A stretch of 64,000 nt of DNA, from positions 79,001-143,000 of the forward strand of contig SXUP01000017.1 in assembly GCA_005790505.1 (NCBI GenBank). The letters are read 5' to 3'. The translations under genes and the position numbers were made by a program. Shown here piece after piece: positions 26,025 through 33,786 of the stretch (positions are counted from its first letter, which is position 1; every line of letters begins with the position of its first letter). The stretch is from Actinomycetota bacterium. Lineage in GTDB: Bacteria > Actinomycetota > Acidimicrobiia > Acidimicrobiales > Ilumatobacteraceae. The notes under the pieces are model-generated. The model had not been told where the DNA came from and ran no database searches. It worked only from the letters and a program-made list of their open reading frames with translations.

Positions 26025-26798
26025 ATGTCGTGTGATTGTCATGAATCGTCAGAGAATAATTGTGTAGTTAAAGGAAAACGTAGCGATTGGGATGGTCTGC
26101 CGCGTGACAAGAGTTTGTTTCATTCCCCGCCGCATTGTGGTTTGCCCATTGGGAATTTGAGTAGTCAAGTGTTTGCAAATTTTTATTTGAATACTTTTGA
26201 TCATTTCGTGAAACATTCCCTTGGGGTCAAGTTCTATGGCAGGTATGTCGATGACTGTGTATTTGTTCATCCTGACCGCAGGTACCTGGCGTCACTTATT
26301 CCTGTGTTGCGAGGTTTTCTACAGAATGAATTGTCACTAGAACTGCACCCTAAAAAAGTATCGTTGCAGCATTATTCTCATGGGGTTCCGTTTCTTGGGG
26401 CGTTTATTTTGCCCGGTCGCACGTATGTGGGTAAGCGAACCAAAGGAAACTGGGTTTCTGCGATACGGCGTCACAATGGTGTCGTGGCTGATCATGTGCC
26501 AGACAGGCAGGAGACTCGACAGTTTGTGGCAAGTATGAACTCATATTTGGGAGTACTGGGGCACTTTCGTACCCGTACTCTTCGACATCAGATGGTGAAA
26601 CACCACATGAAGGGGTGGTGGGGTTACACATGGATCAATGGCAACATCACTAAATTTTCGATGCGACCCAGTTTTCCACGAAAACACTTAGGAATTTGTT
26701 GGTTAGTTTCTGTGGCTGCGAACTACACTTACCGACGGATGTATTCGGCTCCCTCGGCGATTTTCGCTCTGGGTTTCGTTCCGCCTCCGCGCCTTTAG
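26025..26798 (+). pseudogene. 5'-truncated reverse transcriptase, diversity-generating-retroelement type
   Basis: The 257-codon frame starts abruptly with a short leader and then KSLFHSPPHCGLPIGNLSSQ, followed by FANFYLNTFDHFVK, the catalytic YVDDCVFVHPD and a thumb region with SMNSYLGVLGHF. GLPIGNLxSQ-FANxYLN-YVDD is the pattern of DGR reverse transcriptases. The upstream fingers/palm motifs, including the first catalytic Asp, are missing, so the enzyme should be inactive. The natural C-terminus probably lies near GNITKF; the last 20 or so codons are read through the repeat at 26735. The ATG at 26025 is 13 bases after the surface-protein stop. A group II intron maturase is less likely. Confidence 0.75.
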
Positions 26799-26880
26799 GA
26801 GGCGGAGCGAAATTCTCCAGCCCGTGGTGGGTTTCACTGGTGAACTGAGTCAGTTACGCGTTTAGTCGACTTCAGTTACG
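26735..26880 (+). repeat. Hairpin-containing repeat element, copy 1
   Basis: 26735-26808 is a 74-bp sequence repeated exactly at 32374-32447. It ends in an 11-bp stem (GTTCCGCCTCC/GGAGGCGGAGC, one G-U) around the 9-base loop GCGCCTTTA, identical to the first nine bases of tRNA-Lys. After about 42 diverged bases come two CAGTTACG octamers at 26851 and 26873, 22 bp apart, a pattern also kept at copy 2. It lies directly downstream of the reverse-transcriptase remnant, where a DGR template repeat could sit. Confidence 0.9.
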
Positions 26881-26922
26881 GGCTGAGTGGTGGTGCCAAC
26901 TCTGAGCCGGTGTGGCGCGTTG

Positions 26923-27492
26923 ATGTACCTTGTCTTTGTGGGATTCTTTGATTCAGTCAAGCGTGGAATGCAGCGGTATTCAGACCCCCTCACCCCGTCC
27001 GAGATGAGTCAGATACTGGACGGTCGACAGCAGTCGGACTTAGCGGGATATTTTCTGGGACAAACGTATGCTCCACGAATGGGATGGCACGAGGGATTAC
27101 TTGCAATCTTTCATGATGGAAGTGGAGCCATTTATCGTGACTATCTAGGGGAGGTAACTGATAAGGGAGTAAGAGGGTGGCGAATGTGCGTTGCTTCCTG
27201 GAAATCAGGTTCAGTGACCAATAATTTCAATGATCCAACTCCGCTATTGGTGGGCCCATCCGGCATCACTTTCGAGAAGGCGAAGAATTATCTTCCCTCC
27301 AACACTCCTGTTCCAAGCCTGGGCGAATTGCTCTTAGTTATTGAGAACTTCACTGATGATTACGATGACGACGGTCAAAACAGATGGGTTAGCGGTGCAT
27401 CTCACAAACCGGGAGAGATCTTTTCCGGAATCGTCATTGGTAGCGGTTTAAATATCTTGCGCCAACGATGCAGTGGTCGCCAAGGCTGGTAA
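26923..27492 (+). CDS. Hypothetical protein
   Basis: About 189 residues, start uncertain (GTG at 26887 is an alternative). The sequence has an N-terminal hydrophobic stretch (MYLVFVGFFDSV), then a region with PLTPSEMSQILDGRQ and several Trp/Gly-rich beta segments (GWHEGLLAIFHDGSGAIYRD). It ends with an Asp-rich loop (DDYDDDGQN) that could bind calcium. No family recognised. It lies inside the segment bounded by the two repeat copies and converges on the four-gene minus-strand operon. Confidence 0.5.
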   Translation: MYLVFVGFFDSVKRGMQRYSDPLTPSEMSQILDGRQQSDLAGYFLGQTYAPRMGWHEGLLAIFHDGSGAIYRDYLGEVTDKGVRGWRMCVASWKSGSVTNNFNDPTPLLVGPSGITFEKAKNYLPSNTPVPSLGELLLVIENFTDDYDDDGQNRWVSGASHKPGEIFSGIVIGSGLNILRQRCSGRQGW

Positions 27493-27493
27493 T

Positions 27494-27856
27494 TCAACTC
27501 TTGTCTTCATCACCATTTTCGGTTGTAGGCAATGGATTCTCTTTTAGCGGCACTGTGCTGTCTATGTCGACCAATGAGTCTGGAATAGTGACGAGTGTTC
27601 GCATTGGAAATTGAGATGAGAACCATTCCAATGGGACGAGCGCTTGGTGTTGCTCAATTCTTGCTTCCGTCTCATAAACGAAAACAACCTGAACGCCACT
27701 GCCATATTCAGGAATATCAATAGGTTCTGAAATTTGTAACACCTCTATAAGTCCCCACGGTGGTACATCAATGGGGAACTCAATACCGTCCGGAAAAGCG
27801 GCGAGGGTTATCACGCGTGAACCATTGACAGAGCTAGGTCTATTCGGATTGGGCAT
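27494..27856 (-). CDS. Small hypothetical protein, last gene of the four-gene operon
   Basis: A 120-residue protein with beta-rich segments (VITLAAFPDGIEFPIDVP, VQVVFVYETEARI) and a polar, acidic tail. The ATG at 27856 is preceded by GGGAGG six bases upstream and overlaps the end of the preceding gene by 17 bases, so it is probably translated with the operon. The open frame continues to 27910 but without a better start. No family recognised. Confidence 0.6.
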   Translation of the reverse strand: MPNPNRPSSVNGSRVITLAAFPDGIEFPIDVPPWGLIEVLQISEPIDIPEYGSGVQVVFVYETEARIEQHQALVPLEWFSSQFPMRTLVTIPDSLVDIDSTVPLKENPLPTTENGDEDKS

Positions 27857-28964
27857 TGTGTGCCTCCCATTCTGAAAATGCTTTTCTAAGGTCTGAGTGA
27901 AGTTCCTCATTTAGGGGATTGTTGTGAGGGCCTTTAGTCTCGACGAGTTTCCAACTTGGACTAGTGACGTCAAATGCAACGGCACCAAGTCTCCAATCAT
28001 CGCCGATACAAAGAACTCGGATATGTCCGGTTTGTACACCCATGAAATATGGCTGAGTGGGGTTATTGAGACAGTTTGCTAAGACTTTGCCTGCGACCAC
28101 TAAGTCGTGACGCGACTTCAACTCTGTTACCGGATGTCCTTCGAGGCCTCGTCTAACAAGGTACTCACAGAAATCACGGCATCGTCCATAGTCATGTCGT
28201 AAAGCGGCGCTCTTGATCTCATTAATGATTCTCTTTGGGTCGCGACCCGTGGCAACAAACCCCAGTTTGTGGGCTGCCAATATTGTGAGCGGCATTGCAG
28301 GGTCTGTCATTGCTCCTCGAACAACTTCTAGCGCAGTACGAGGAGTCAGATTTGCAAGTACTGCGCGACAATTTGGAGTGACTGCCATCGCTGCCAAAGA
28401 ACTGTACGGTTCAATATCTGTCAGTTCTGCTCTCAATGTTGGTGGAGCTAGTCCCATCCATGAGACAAAAATTTCACTAATTTTCCCGTTGATAATCAAA
28501 GCTTCACCGAAAGCTTTACCGGCTTCAGCACCACATGAGACTTCACCCCAATATGTTCTCGCTGCATCACGAATTTTTGGTTGCCGCAATGCAATCTCGA
28601 GACGTCTTGGCAGTGCAGTCGTTTCCGATATTTGCGGATTATTAATAGCAAAGTCAGCCAGTAGTGGGTGCGCGTGAACGAACCATTCCTCTAGTGCTTT
28701 GGAGAATTGAAATCCGAAACTGAGTTCGAGAAAACGACGCACAACAGAACTAGCAACCGTTTGTTCAAGTCCAGTTGCATTAACAAGTGACCCGACTAGA
28801 TCGTGTTGAGCAGAATACTTCTCATTATCTCGAACCATACAAATGTCATCTGATTCCTTAATCAACTCGACCGAACCAGAGCCCATGGCGATAGACAATC
28901 GATTTTTCAAAAATTCAGCATCAACAATTGCATCATCAGAAAGGGGCAGAACATACTTGGTCAT
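27840..28964 (-). CDS. Hypothetical protein, possible PcfJ-like C-terminal domain
   Basis: A 374-residue protein. The N-terminal two thirds are mostly helical, with AAMAVTPNCRAVLANLTPRT and ILAAHKLGFVATG segments. The C-terminal third (ELKSRHDLVVAGKVLANCLNN, then HIRVLCIGDDWRLGAVAFDV and ETKGPHNNP, read separately) resembles the PcfJ-like pattern of an NCL box followed by beta strands and a KGxxN motif. That resemblance is from memory and weak. The start overlaps the AlkB-like gene stop by ATGA. Function unknown. Confidence 0.6.
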   Translation of the reverse strand: MTKYVLPLSDDAIVDAEFLKNRLSIAMGSGSVELIKESDDICMVRDNEKYSAQHDLVGSLVNATGLEQTVASSVVRRFLELSFGFQFSKALEEWFVHAHPLLADFAINNPQISETTALPRRLEIALRQPKIRDAARTYWGEVSCGAEAGKAFGEALIINGKISEIFVSWMGLAPPTLRAELTDIEPYSSLAAMAVTPNCRAVLANLTPRTALEVVRGAMTDPAMPLTILAAHKLGFVATGRDPKRIINEIKSAALRHDYGRCRDFCEYLVRRGLEGHPVTELKSRHDLVVAGKVLANCLNNPTQPYFMGVQTGHIRVLCIGDDWRLGAVAFDVTSPSWKLVETKGPHNNPLNEELHSDLRKAFSEWEAHNAQSE

Positions 28965-29542
28965 TTGTTGACCGTCCTAAAAGTGACAGATACGCGACGC
29001 TGACGGAGAGTTTTTATTCCACCTTCTCGTTCAAATTTGCGCGGCGGGATTGAATGTTCCCATTCGTAACGAGACTCGCCTTCAAGAACTGCAATAGAAC
29101 CAGGTTCTAATAAATGGTCAACATAGTTGTGGCCTTCTCGAGTGAATCGCATGCTCCAACCTTCGAGAAGTGAAAGTGTGACTATCACAGGACCAAAATC
29201 CTGAACATGATCTCTGTGAGATGCAATTCCTTGAGTGGTGTTTTCGTCGACAAGATACTCATTCACGATCACCTGATCTGGAATCTGTTGCATCACACGT
29301 TCCTCATATAAACGCTCAGCTAGGTCGTTAAACAGAGTTGGTAATTGAGGTGCAGAGTCTGGTCCTTCAACTCGACCGGTCGAATAGTTATATCGACGGC
29401 CGTAATGTTGCGTGCGTCGACCAAGATCCACGCTCCATTTCGACACATCAATTAGGTGAAGCAAAGAATCTTGTTGAGTTTGGCTAAGCCACAGCGGTGT
29501 GTAACCCAGACCTTCGGGAAGATAGTCCTCAAAAAAGCTCAT
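28961..29542 (-). CDS. AlkB-like Fe(II)/2-oxoglutarate dioxygenase
   Basis: A 193-residue AlkB-family protein. Iron ligands appear as HRD in ASHRDHVQDFG and a distal His in WEHSIPP. The 2-oxoglutarate-binding Arg lies in the terminal RRVSVTFRTV, the usual family ending. The N-terminal YNYSTGR and VNEYLVDENTTQGIASH segments fit the nucleotide-recognition lid and core. AlkB enzymes remove methyl groups from nucleic acids or proteins. It overlaps both neighbours by four bases; next to a methyltransferase-like gene it may act on the same mark. That pairing is inference. Confidence 0.85.
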   Translation of the reverse strand: MSFFEDYLPEGLGYTPLWLSQTQQDSLLHLIDVSKWSVDLGRRTQHYGRRYNYSTGRVEGPDSAPQLPTLFNDLAERLYEERVMQQIPDQVIVNEYLVDENTTQGIASHRDHVQDFGPVIVTLSLLEGWSMRFTREGHNYVDHLLEPGSIAVLEGESRYEWEHSIPPRKFEREGGIKTLRQRRVSVTFRTVNK

Positions 29543-30306
29543 GAATTTACCAACGCCTTAGCAAGGATGGCCGCCTCGTATTTTTTGTGACCGACACGTA
29601 GCCCTCGACCAAATTTTGCCACCGGGACGTGTGAAAAACTCTCCGCACAAAAATTTACGTGCCATGGACGCAACAGATGTTGCAGCCCTCGTTTACCACG
29701 CGCAGGCTCAAGAGAAATGGCCGAAAGTGTGTCAACAACAGGAAAGGTCTTTTGAAGGATTTGGAGTAATCGTTGATTTTGCAATTCCAGTGCTGCGTCT
29801 GCTTCTGCATCAAAATACAAAACGTTTTGCGCATGCGACGCCAGTAAGAAAATGGAATGTATCGTCGCGTCTGTCGTTGCATGGGTTTGGAAACTCGTAA
29901 CATCCTGATACGAGCACTTAACATTTACCAACGCGGCCAACTCAAGTGCGACCGCACCAGCGGCCGGGCAATGATCCACTACGACCAGTCGGTCAGCCAA
30001 CCCGAGCAGCACGAGCATGATGCCGTTCATGCCGGCTGCGCCGTTAAAGTCAATGAGCAAATCAGAGCTCGAGTATTTGTTGATGTCGTGTTCGAGTCCG
30101 GTGGCGAGTTCAGCCATGTGGTAGCGCCCAAAGCGGGCGGCATATCGCAAAACTTCTGCCTCGGTCGAGTCGGGTGCAAGCCACCATGGCCCCTGGCTAG
30201 GCAGGTCGTGTGGAAAGTTTGCGAGCAGCTGGTTCAGTGCGCGCTCGACCTTTTCGTAAGCGAGCCGAACTTCCGCCTCGGTGAGTGTTCTAGGGGATTT
30301 TTTCAT
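29539..30306 (-). CDS. Probable SAM-dependent methyltransferase, first gene of the operon
   Basis: A 255-residue protein. A Rossmann-like core is visible: LLIDFNGAAGMNGIML (motif I-like), LADRLVVVDHCPAAG (motif II-like acidic end), YQDVTSF, then an IFLLASHAQNVLYF strand-helix. The glycine-rich loop is atypical (FNGAAG rather than GxGxG), so the assignment is tentative; it faintly recalls Rsm22-type rRNA methyltransferases. It is preceded by AAGGA and leads a run of four genes with overlapping starts and stops. Confidence 0.55.
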   Translation of the reverse strand: MKKSPRTLTEAEVRLAYEKVERALNQLLANFPHDLPSQGPWWLAPDSTEAEVLRYAARFGRYHMAELATGLEHDINKYSSSDLLIDFNGAAGMNGIMLVLLGLADRLVVVDHCPAAGAVALELAALVNVKCSYQDVTSFQTHATTDATIHSIFLLASHAQNVLYFDAEADAALELQNQRLLQILQKTFPVVDTLSAISLEPARGKRGLQHLLRPWHVNFCAESFSHVPVAKFGRGLRVGHKKYEAAILAKALVNS

Positions 30307-30459
30307 TGGAGTTGTTCCTTAGTTATGGCCGTCGAATTTGGCGGCGTCGCTATGCTATTATTGCAAGCCAATCGGACATCCCACAACCTCAAAGTCGTTG
30401 CAAATAAAGGAAAATCTCCAGAAGAGGCAACGCTGATTTTGTAGTGATAGGGTCTGTTT

Positions 30460-31332
30460 ATGGAAATTCCACATTCAATAAAGGGATCTGCATGGGAAGA
30501 GGCTGATGAGGCCCAAGCAAAATCTGACCTAGCGCGATACTGCGATGAAGTTCTCTGGGCCATTTTTCAAAGGGCAGCTCAATTCGAACCTCTTGATCCC
30601 GAAATCGTCTGGGACGACCCGATGCTGCTCCACCGAGGCGAGGTTGAACGGATTCGCCAATTCATTAAGGACATCAAGTTGTCGTTAAGGAAATTGGGAA
30701 GGATCAGTAATGCATTGGAGAGTTCCGCAGCAAAATACCGTGCTGATTACCTTGACCATTTGCACACAGAGTTTGTCGATCGTGCTGCATACATCGAAGC
30801 ACGTCCATTTTCGGAATGTCTCAGATGCTGGACTGAAGGGTATTCAATCAACAGACAAAAATATGTAACCGAGGATGGAATAGAAAAGTCGATGAGTTGG
30901 CAAAACTACCTAGAAGAAGCTGCAAAATCTCGCCAAAAGGTAAAGGCAAAAAAAAGTGAAGACGATAACAAGTTGGAGTTTCATACCCTCCGAAGAGAAT
31001 TTCTCAAATTGTATGAAGAGAATGGAAACCATAGAGGGTTGTTTCGCGATATAGATGGCAATGTAATTCCTAAACCCAGTTCCGGCCCAAGACCAAATGG
31101 ACCTGTTCATGAAGAAAGAGAAGTCGTTTATTGGGTCTGCGATAGCAAAGACGCATTCGGTCATGGGGACGTTGGTTCAATGATTGATGTAGCGAATTTT
31201 GGAAGTTATCGAAGAACGGCAACAATTTACGATCGATATTTCTGCCCAGATTCCGACAATTGCGGGGGTGTATTGGTTCCACGATTTAGAGATGAACACA
31301 TCGATTTCAACGACAAAGTAGATAGTCAATGA
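30460..31332 (+). CDS. Hypothetical protein with possible C-terminal zinc-binding site
   Basis: A 290-residue protein. The N-terminal half is helical with a likely coiled coil (about residues 55-115), the middle is highly charged (AAKSRQKVKAKKSEDDNK), and the C-terminus has cysteines spaced as YWVC...YFCPDSDNCGG, which could form a zinc ribbon. No family recognised. The gene diverges from the methyltransferase-like operon across a 153-bp intergenic region and is followed by the HsdR-like fusion. Confidence 0.55.
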   Translation: MEIPHSIKGSAWEEADEAQAKSDLARYCDEVLWAIFQRAAQFEPLDPEIVWDDPMLLHRGEVERIRQFIKDIKLSLRKLGRISNALESSAAKYRADYLDHLHTEFVDRAAYIEARPFSECLRCWTEGYSINRQKYVTEDGIEKSMSWQNYLEEAAKSRQKVKAKKSEDDNKLEFHTLRREFLKLYEENGNHRGLFRDIDGNVIPKPSSGPRPNGPVHEEREVVYWVCDSKDAFGHGDVGSMIDVANFGSYRRTATIYDRYFCPDSDNCGGVLVPRFRDEHIDFNDKVDSQ

Positions 31333-31419
31333 CGTTGGAGACCGATCATCGTGCTCTTCGGTCATCTAGAAACACCCGTGAAGTAGAATCAACTACCTAG
31401 AGATGATTGGGAGGTTGGG

Positions 31420-32223
31420 ATGAGCAAGAAGTCATTGAGCGAGTCAGATATTTGTGACCGTTTCATTACGCCATCCCTCCTCAAGGCAGGTTGGGACCAA
31501 AGCCGGTGGCGCCGGGAATATGCCTTTACCGATGGTCGCATCATCGTGCGCGGCAAATTGGTGGCCCGCGGGAAACAGAAGCGCGCCGACTATCTCCTCT
31601 TCTATAAGTCCAATCTTCCCATTGCCGTAATTGAAGCCAAAGACAACAACCATTCCTTGGGCGCCGGCATGCAACAGGGCCTTGGATACTCCGTTACCCT
31701 CGATGTTCCATTCGTGTTCTCGTCAAATGGCGATGGATTCCTTTTCCACGACAAAACAGGAAATGCCGACAAAGTCGAGACAGTTCTTTCGTTAGAGGAG
31801 TTCCCGACACCCGACGAACTCTGGCATCGCTACATGCAGTGGAAAGGTCTCAACGAAACTAATGAAGTTCTCGTAACTAGTCCGAACCATCAAGATGTCG
31901 GCGACAAAGCAGCTCGTTACTACCAACAGTTAGCAATCAACCGAACAATTGAAGCTGTTGCTCGTGTACAAAAGCGAGTGCTCCTTGCGATGGCAACAGG
32001 GTCAGCCGACTGGAAAAATCTCTACGGCAACCGCAGCCTTGCCGAGTCGCTGAACTCGGTTCTTAAAAACGACCTTGGGCGCGGGGAACGTGCACGCTCA
32101 CTAAATCTCAATCACCAATGGATTGACCTCATGGTCATGTTGCTCATGCGCAATGACCAGTCTCTTGTGTTGTATCGACGCCGTACGCAATTGGCACGAA
32201 CAGCCTCGCCACCCGCGGCCTAG
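31420..32223 (+). CDS. HsdR N-terminal domain fused to a transposase-like tail (chimeric or degenerate)
   Basis: Residues 1 to about 190 match the type I restriction subunit HsdR: the HSDR_N nuclease (RADYLLF then IAVIEAKD, the PD-(D/E)xK core) and the start of the helicase (RYYQQLAINRTIEAVAR, VLLAMATGS). At the Walker A motif, where GTGKT is expected, the sequence changes to ADWKNLYGNRSLAESLNSVLKND and a tail resembling the C-terminus of a DDE transposase. The helicase is lost, so it cannot act as HsdR, and no hsdM or hsdS is nearby. Preceded by a good ribosome binding site (GGGAGG). Confidence 0.7.
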   Translation: MSKKSLSESDICDRFITPSLLKAGWDQSRWRREYAFTDGRIIVRGKLVARGKQKRADYLLFYKSNLPIAVIEAKDNNHSLGAGMQQGLGYSVTLDVPFVFSSNGDGFLFHDKTGNADKVETVLSLEEFPTPDELWHRYMQWKGLNETNEVLVTSPNHQDVGDKAARYYQQLAINRTIEAVARVQKRVLLAMATGSADWKNLYGNRSLAESLNSVLKNDLGRGERARSLNLNHQWIDLMVMLLMRNDQSLVLYRRRTQLARTASPPAA

Positions 32224-32373
32224 ACAGCCACCGCTCCTCAATTCCGAGAGTCAAGGATCAGTGCTGTGCGCTGTCTGGTTCACATTTCAGATAAATCTCA
32301 CTGAAGTGCTCAAAGACCCTGCGACCTTGTTGAAGGAATGAATGTTTCCGGTTTGGGTGAACTATCATGGAAA

Positions 32374-32520
32374 ACGGATGTATTCGGCTCCCTCGGCGAT
32401 TTTCGCTCTGGGTTTCGTTCCGCCTCCGCGCCTTTAGGAGGCGGAGCAAAAGTCCCTAGCCCTAGGCGGGACAGTGTCAAGGGATTCCGCCAGTTACGCA
32501 TTATCGCGGTTTCAGTTACG
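32374..32520 (+). repeat. Hairpin-containing repeat element, copy 2, in a 317-bp gene-free stretch
   Basis: 32374-32447 is identical to copy 1 over 74 bp, including the hairpin with loop GCGCCTTTA. The two CAGTTACG octamers follow at 32491 and 32513, again 22 bp apart, although the 43 bases between hairpin and octamers are diverged from copy 1. Upstream of the identical block only scattered similarity (GAACTA) remains. The interval 32224-32540 holds no convincing gene. A short frame through the repeat ending in FRSGFRSASAP is noted but not called. Confidence 0.9.
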
Positions 32521-32540
32521 TGACCCCATCGTGAGTTGCC

Positions 32541-33728
32541 TCAGTTGACGACGAGCGGAAGTGGTTCCATTCCCAAGGCCGCACGGAACGTGTTGTGGTA
32601 GTGGTGCAGCGGGCGCTCATTGCGTCCATAGATCACTTCCTTCAGTGCCCCGCTGTTCGCGGTGGTCTGTTGGCTGGCACTCATGACGTAGTCCTCGTCG
32701 CGGATGATTGCAGCGAATAATTGGGCGAGCGTCTTCTCCTGTTCGGCACGGGCGCTCGCCCCCTCGGATGCCTCGGTGACTCCCTTGCGCAGGAAGAAGG
32801 TGATGCGGCTGGTGTGCCGACCAGGATCTGCTTGGCGAGGGTAGATGCGGATGAAGAAGCACCCATCGACGGTGGGAAGCAGCTGAATGTTTGGGAATAG
32901 GTAGTAGGCGGGCAGTGTCGCCACGGCGATATTCCATTGTTCCTTCGGCAGCTTGCGCATCTCGTCGATTGAGCGGCGGCAGAGGAGGAAACGGTGATTG
33001 CGGCCGAACGTCTCGTAGCACGAGACATTGCCGTGGAACCCGAGATTGATGGTGTTCTGGTGAAGCGCCGGGAAGTGGTACGTCTCACCGAATGTGTCGT
33101 TCGCCAGCTTCCAGTTACATGCCACGTCGTAGTTGTCGCGGTCGGCGACAACCAATTCATCGAGTTTCCATGACGCAAGTTCCTCGGCAAATTCCACCGT
33201 AAGCAGACTCTCCACATCGATGAGCCCGTCAGGATCTGGATGGACGAAGAGAAGTCCGTACTTTTCGACAGCTGGGAGACGGATCAGGCCGTGGCACGAC
33301 ATGTCGATGTCACCGAAATGGTCACGCTTCGGTAGCCCAACGAGATCGCCGCTGTTGTCGTAGGTCCAGTTGTGGAATCTGCAGGTATGGCGGCGCGCAG
33401 TACCGCGTTCCTCCTCCACCACCAGCGCACCGCGGTGACGGCACGCGTTCACCATGGCCACGAAGGTGCCGTCCTGGTCGCGTGAGGCGATCACCGGCAC
33501 TCCGAAATCATTGATGGTGAAGTACGAACCCAGCTCGGGGAGGTCACCCGACATGCCGATGATCTGCGGATGGTGGCGGAAAAACGTCTCCCACTCCCTG
33601 TCGGCGAGATCGGGGTCGGTGTATGCGGACGTCGGATTGCGCCTGATGCCGCCCTCGTCGATGTTTGTCCCAGCATCGAGACGCCCGAGCATTTCCTCTA
33701 TCAGCCGGACCTGAACGTCGTGTCGCAT
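32541..33728 (-). CDS. Rieske-type aromatic-ring-hydroxylating oxygenase, alpha subunit
   Basis: A 395-residue oxygenase. The Rieske [2Fe-2S] ligands are CRH...CRFH (in ACRHRGALV and TCRFHNWTY), and the mononuclear iron site is in NDTFGETYHFPALH. The ring-hydroxylating family dihydroxylates or demethylates organic substrates and needs separate electron-transfer partners, which are not encoded here. GC content, especially at third codon positions, is clearly higher than in flanking genes, suggesting transfer from a higher-GC actinobacterium. The ATG at 33728 faces the TetR gene across a 58-bp divergent promoter. Confidence 0.9.
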   Translation of the reverse strand: MRHDVQVRLIEEMLGRLDAGTNIDEGGIRRNPTSAYTDPDLADREWETFFRHHPQIIGMSGDLPELGSYFTINDFGVPVIASRDQDGTFVAMVNACRHRGALVVEEERGTARRHTCRFHNWTYDNSGDLVGLPKRDHFGDIDMSCHGLIRLPAVEKYGLLFVHPDPDGLIDVESLLTVEFAEELASWKLDELVVADRDNYDVACNWKLANDTFGETYHFPALHQNTINLGFHGNVSCYETFGRNHRFLLCRRSIDEMRKLPKEQWNIAVATLPAYYLFPNIQLLPTVDGCFFIRIYPRQADPGRHTSRITFFLRKGVTEASEGASARAEQEKTLAQLFAAIIRDEDYVMSASQQTTANSGALKEVIYGRNERPLHHYHNTFRAALGMEPLPLVVN

Positions 33729-33766
33729 GGTTGATTCCCCTCTTGTGTCTGGTGGAAACAGTAAAC

Positions 33767-33782
33767 TTAGAGTAGTCTCTAA
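33767..33782. promoter_or_regulatory. Palindromic operator in the Rieske/TetR divergent promoter
   Basis: TTAGAGTAGTCTCTAA is a perfect 6-bp inverted repeat with a 4-bp spacer. It lies 4 bp before the TetR start and within the 58-bp region serving both divergent genes. Size and position match an autoregulatory TetR-family operator. Confidence 0.7.
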
Positions 33783-33786
33783 ATTC

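Noticed and set aside
26735..26808. Second tRNA-Lys gene suggested by GCGCCTTTAG
   Set aside because: Only the first ten bases match; the rest of the cloverleaf is missing and the sequence forms a hairpin instead. Same for 32374-32447.
30323..30444. 39-codon ORF between the methyltransferase-like and the 290-residue protein genes
   Set aside because: No ribosome binding site or recognisable sequence; lies in a likely divergent promoter region.
26735..32447. Active DGR template/variable repeat pair
   Set aside because: The two copies are identical over 74 bp and the differences upstream of that block are not confined to adenines, so there is no adenine-mutagenesis signature; kept only as a possible relic.
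26735..32520. Integron cassette array with attC sites
   Set aside because: No tyrosine integrase, and no clear GTTRRRY/RYYYAAC core pair; intervals are operon-sized, not single cassettes.
32338..32523. 61-codon ORF through repeat copy 2
   Set aside because: Composed of repeat sequence with no start signal; noted only for its FRSGFRSASAP ending.
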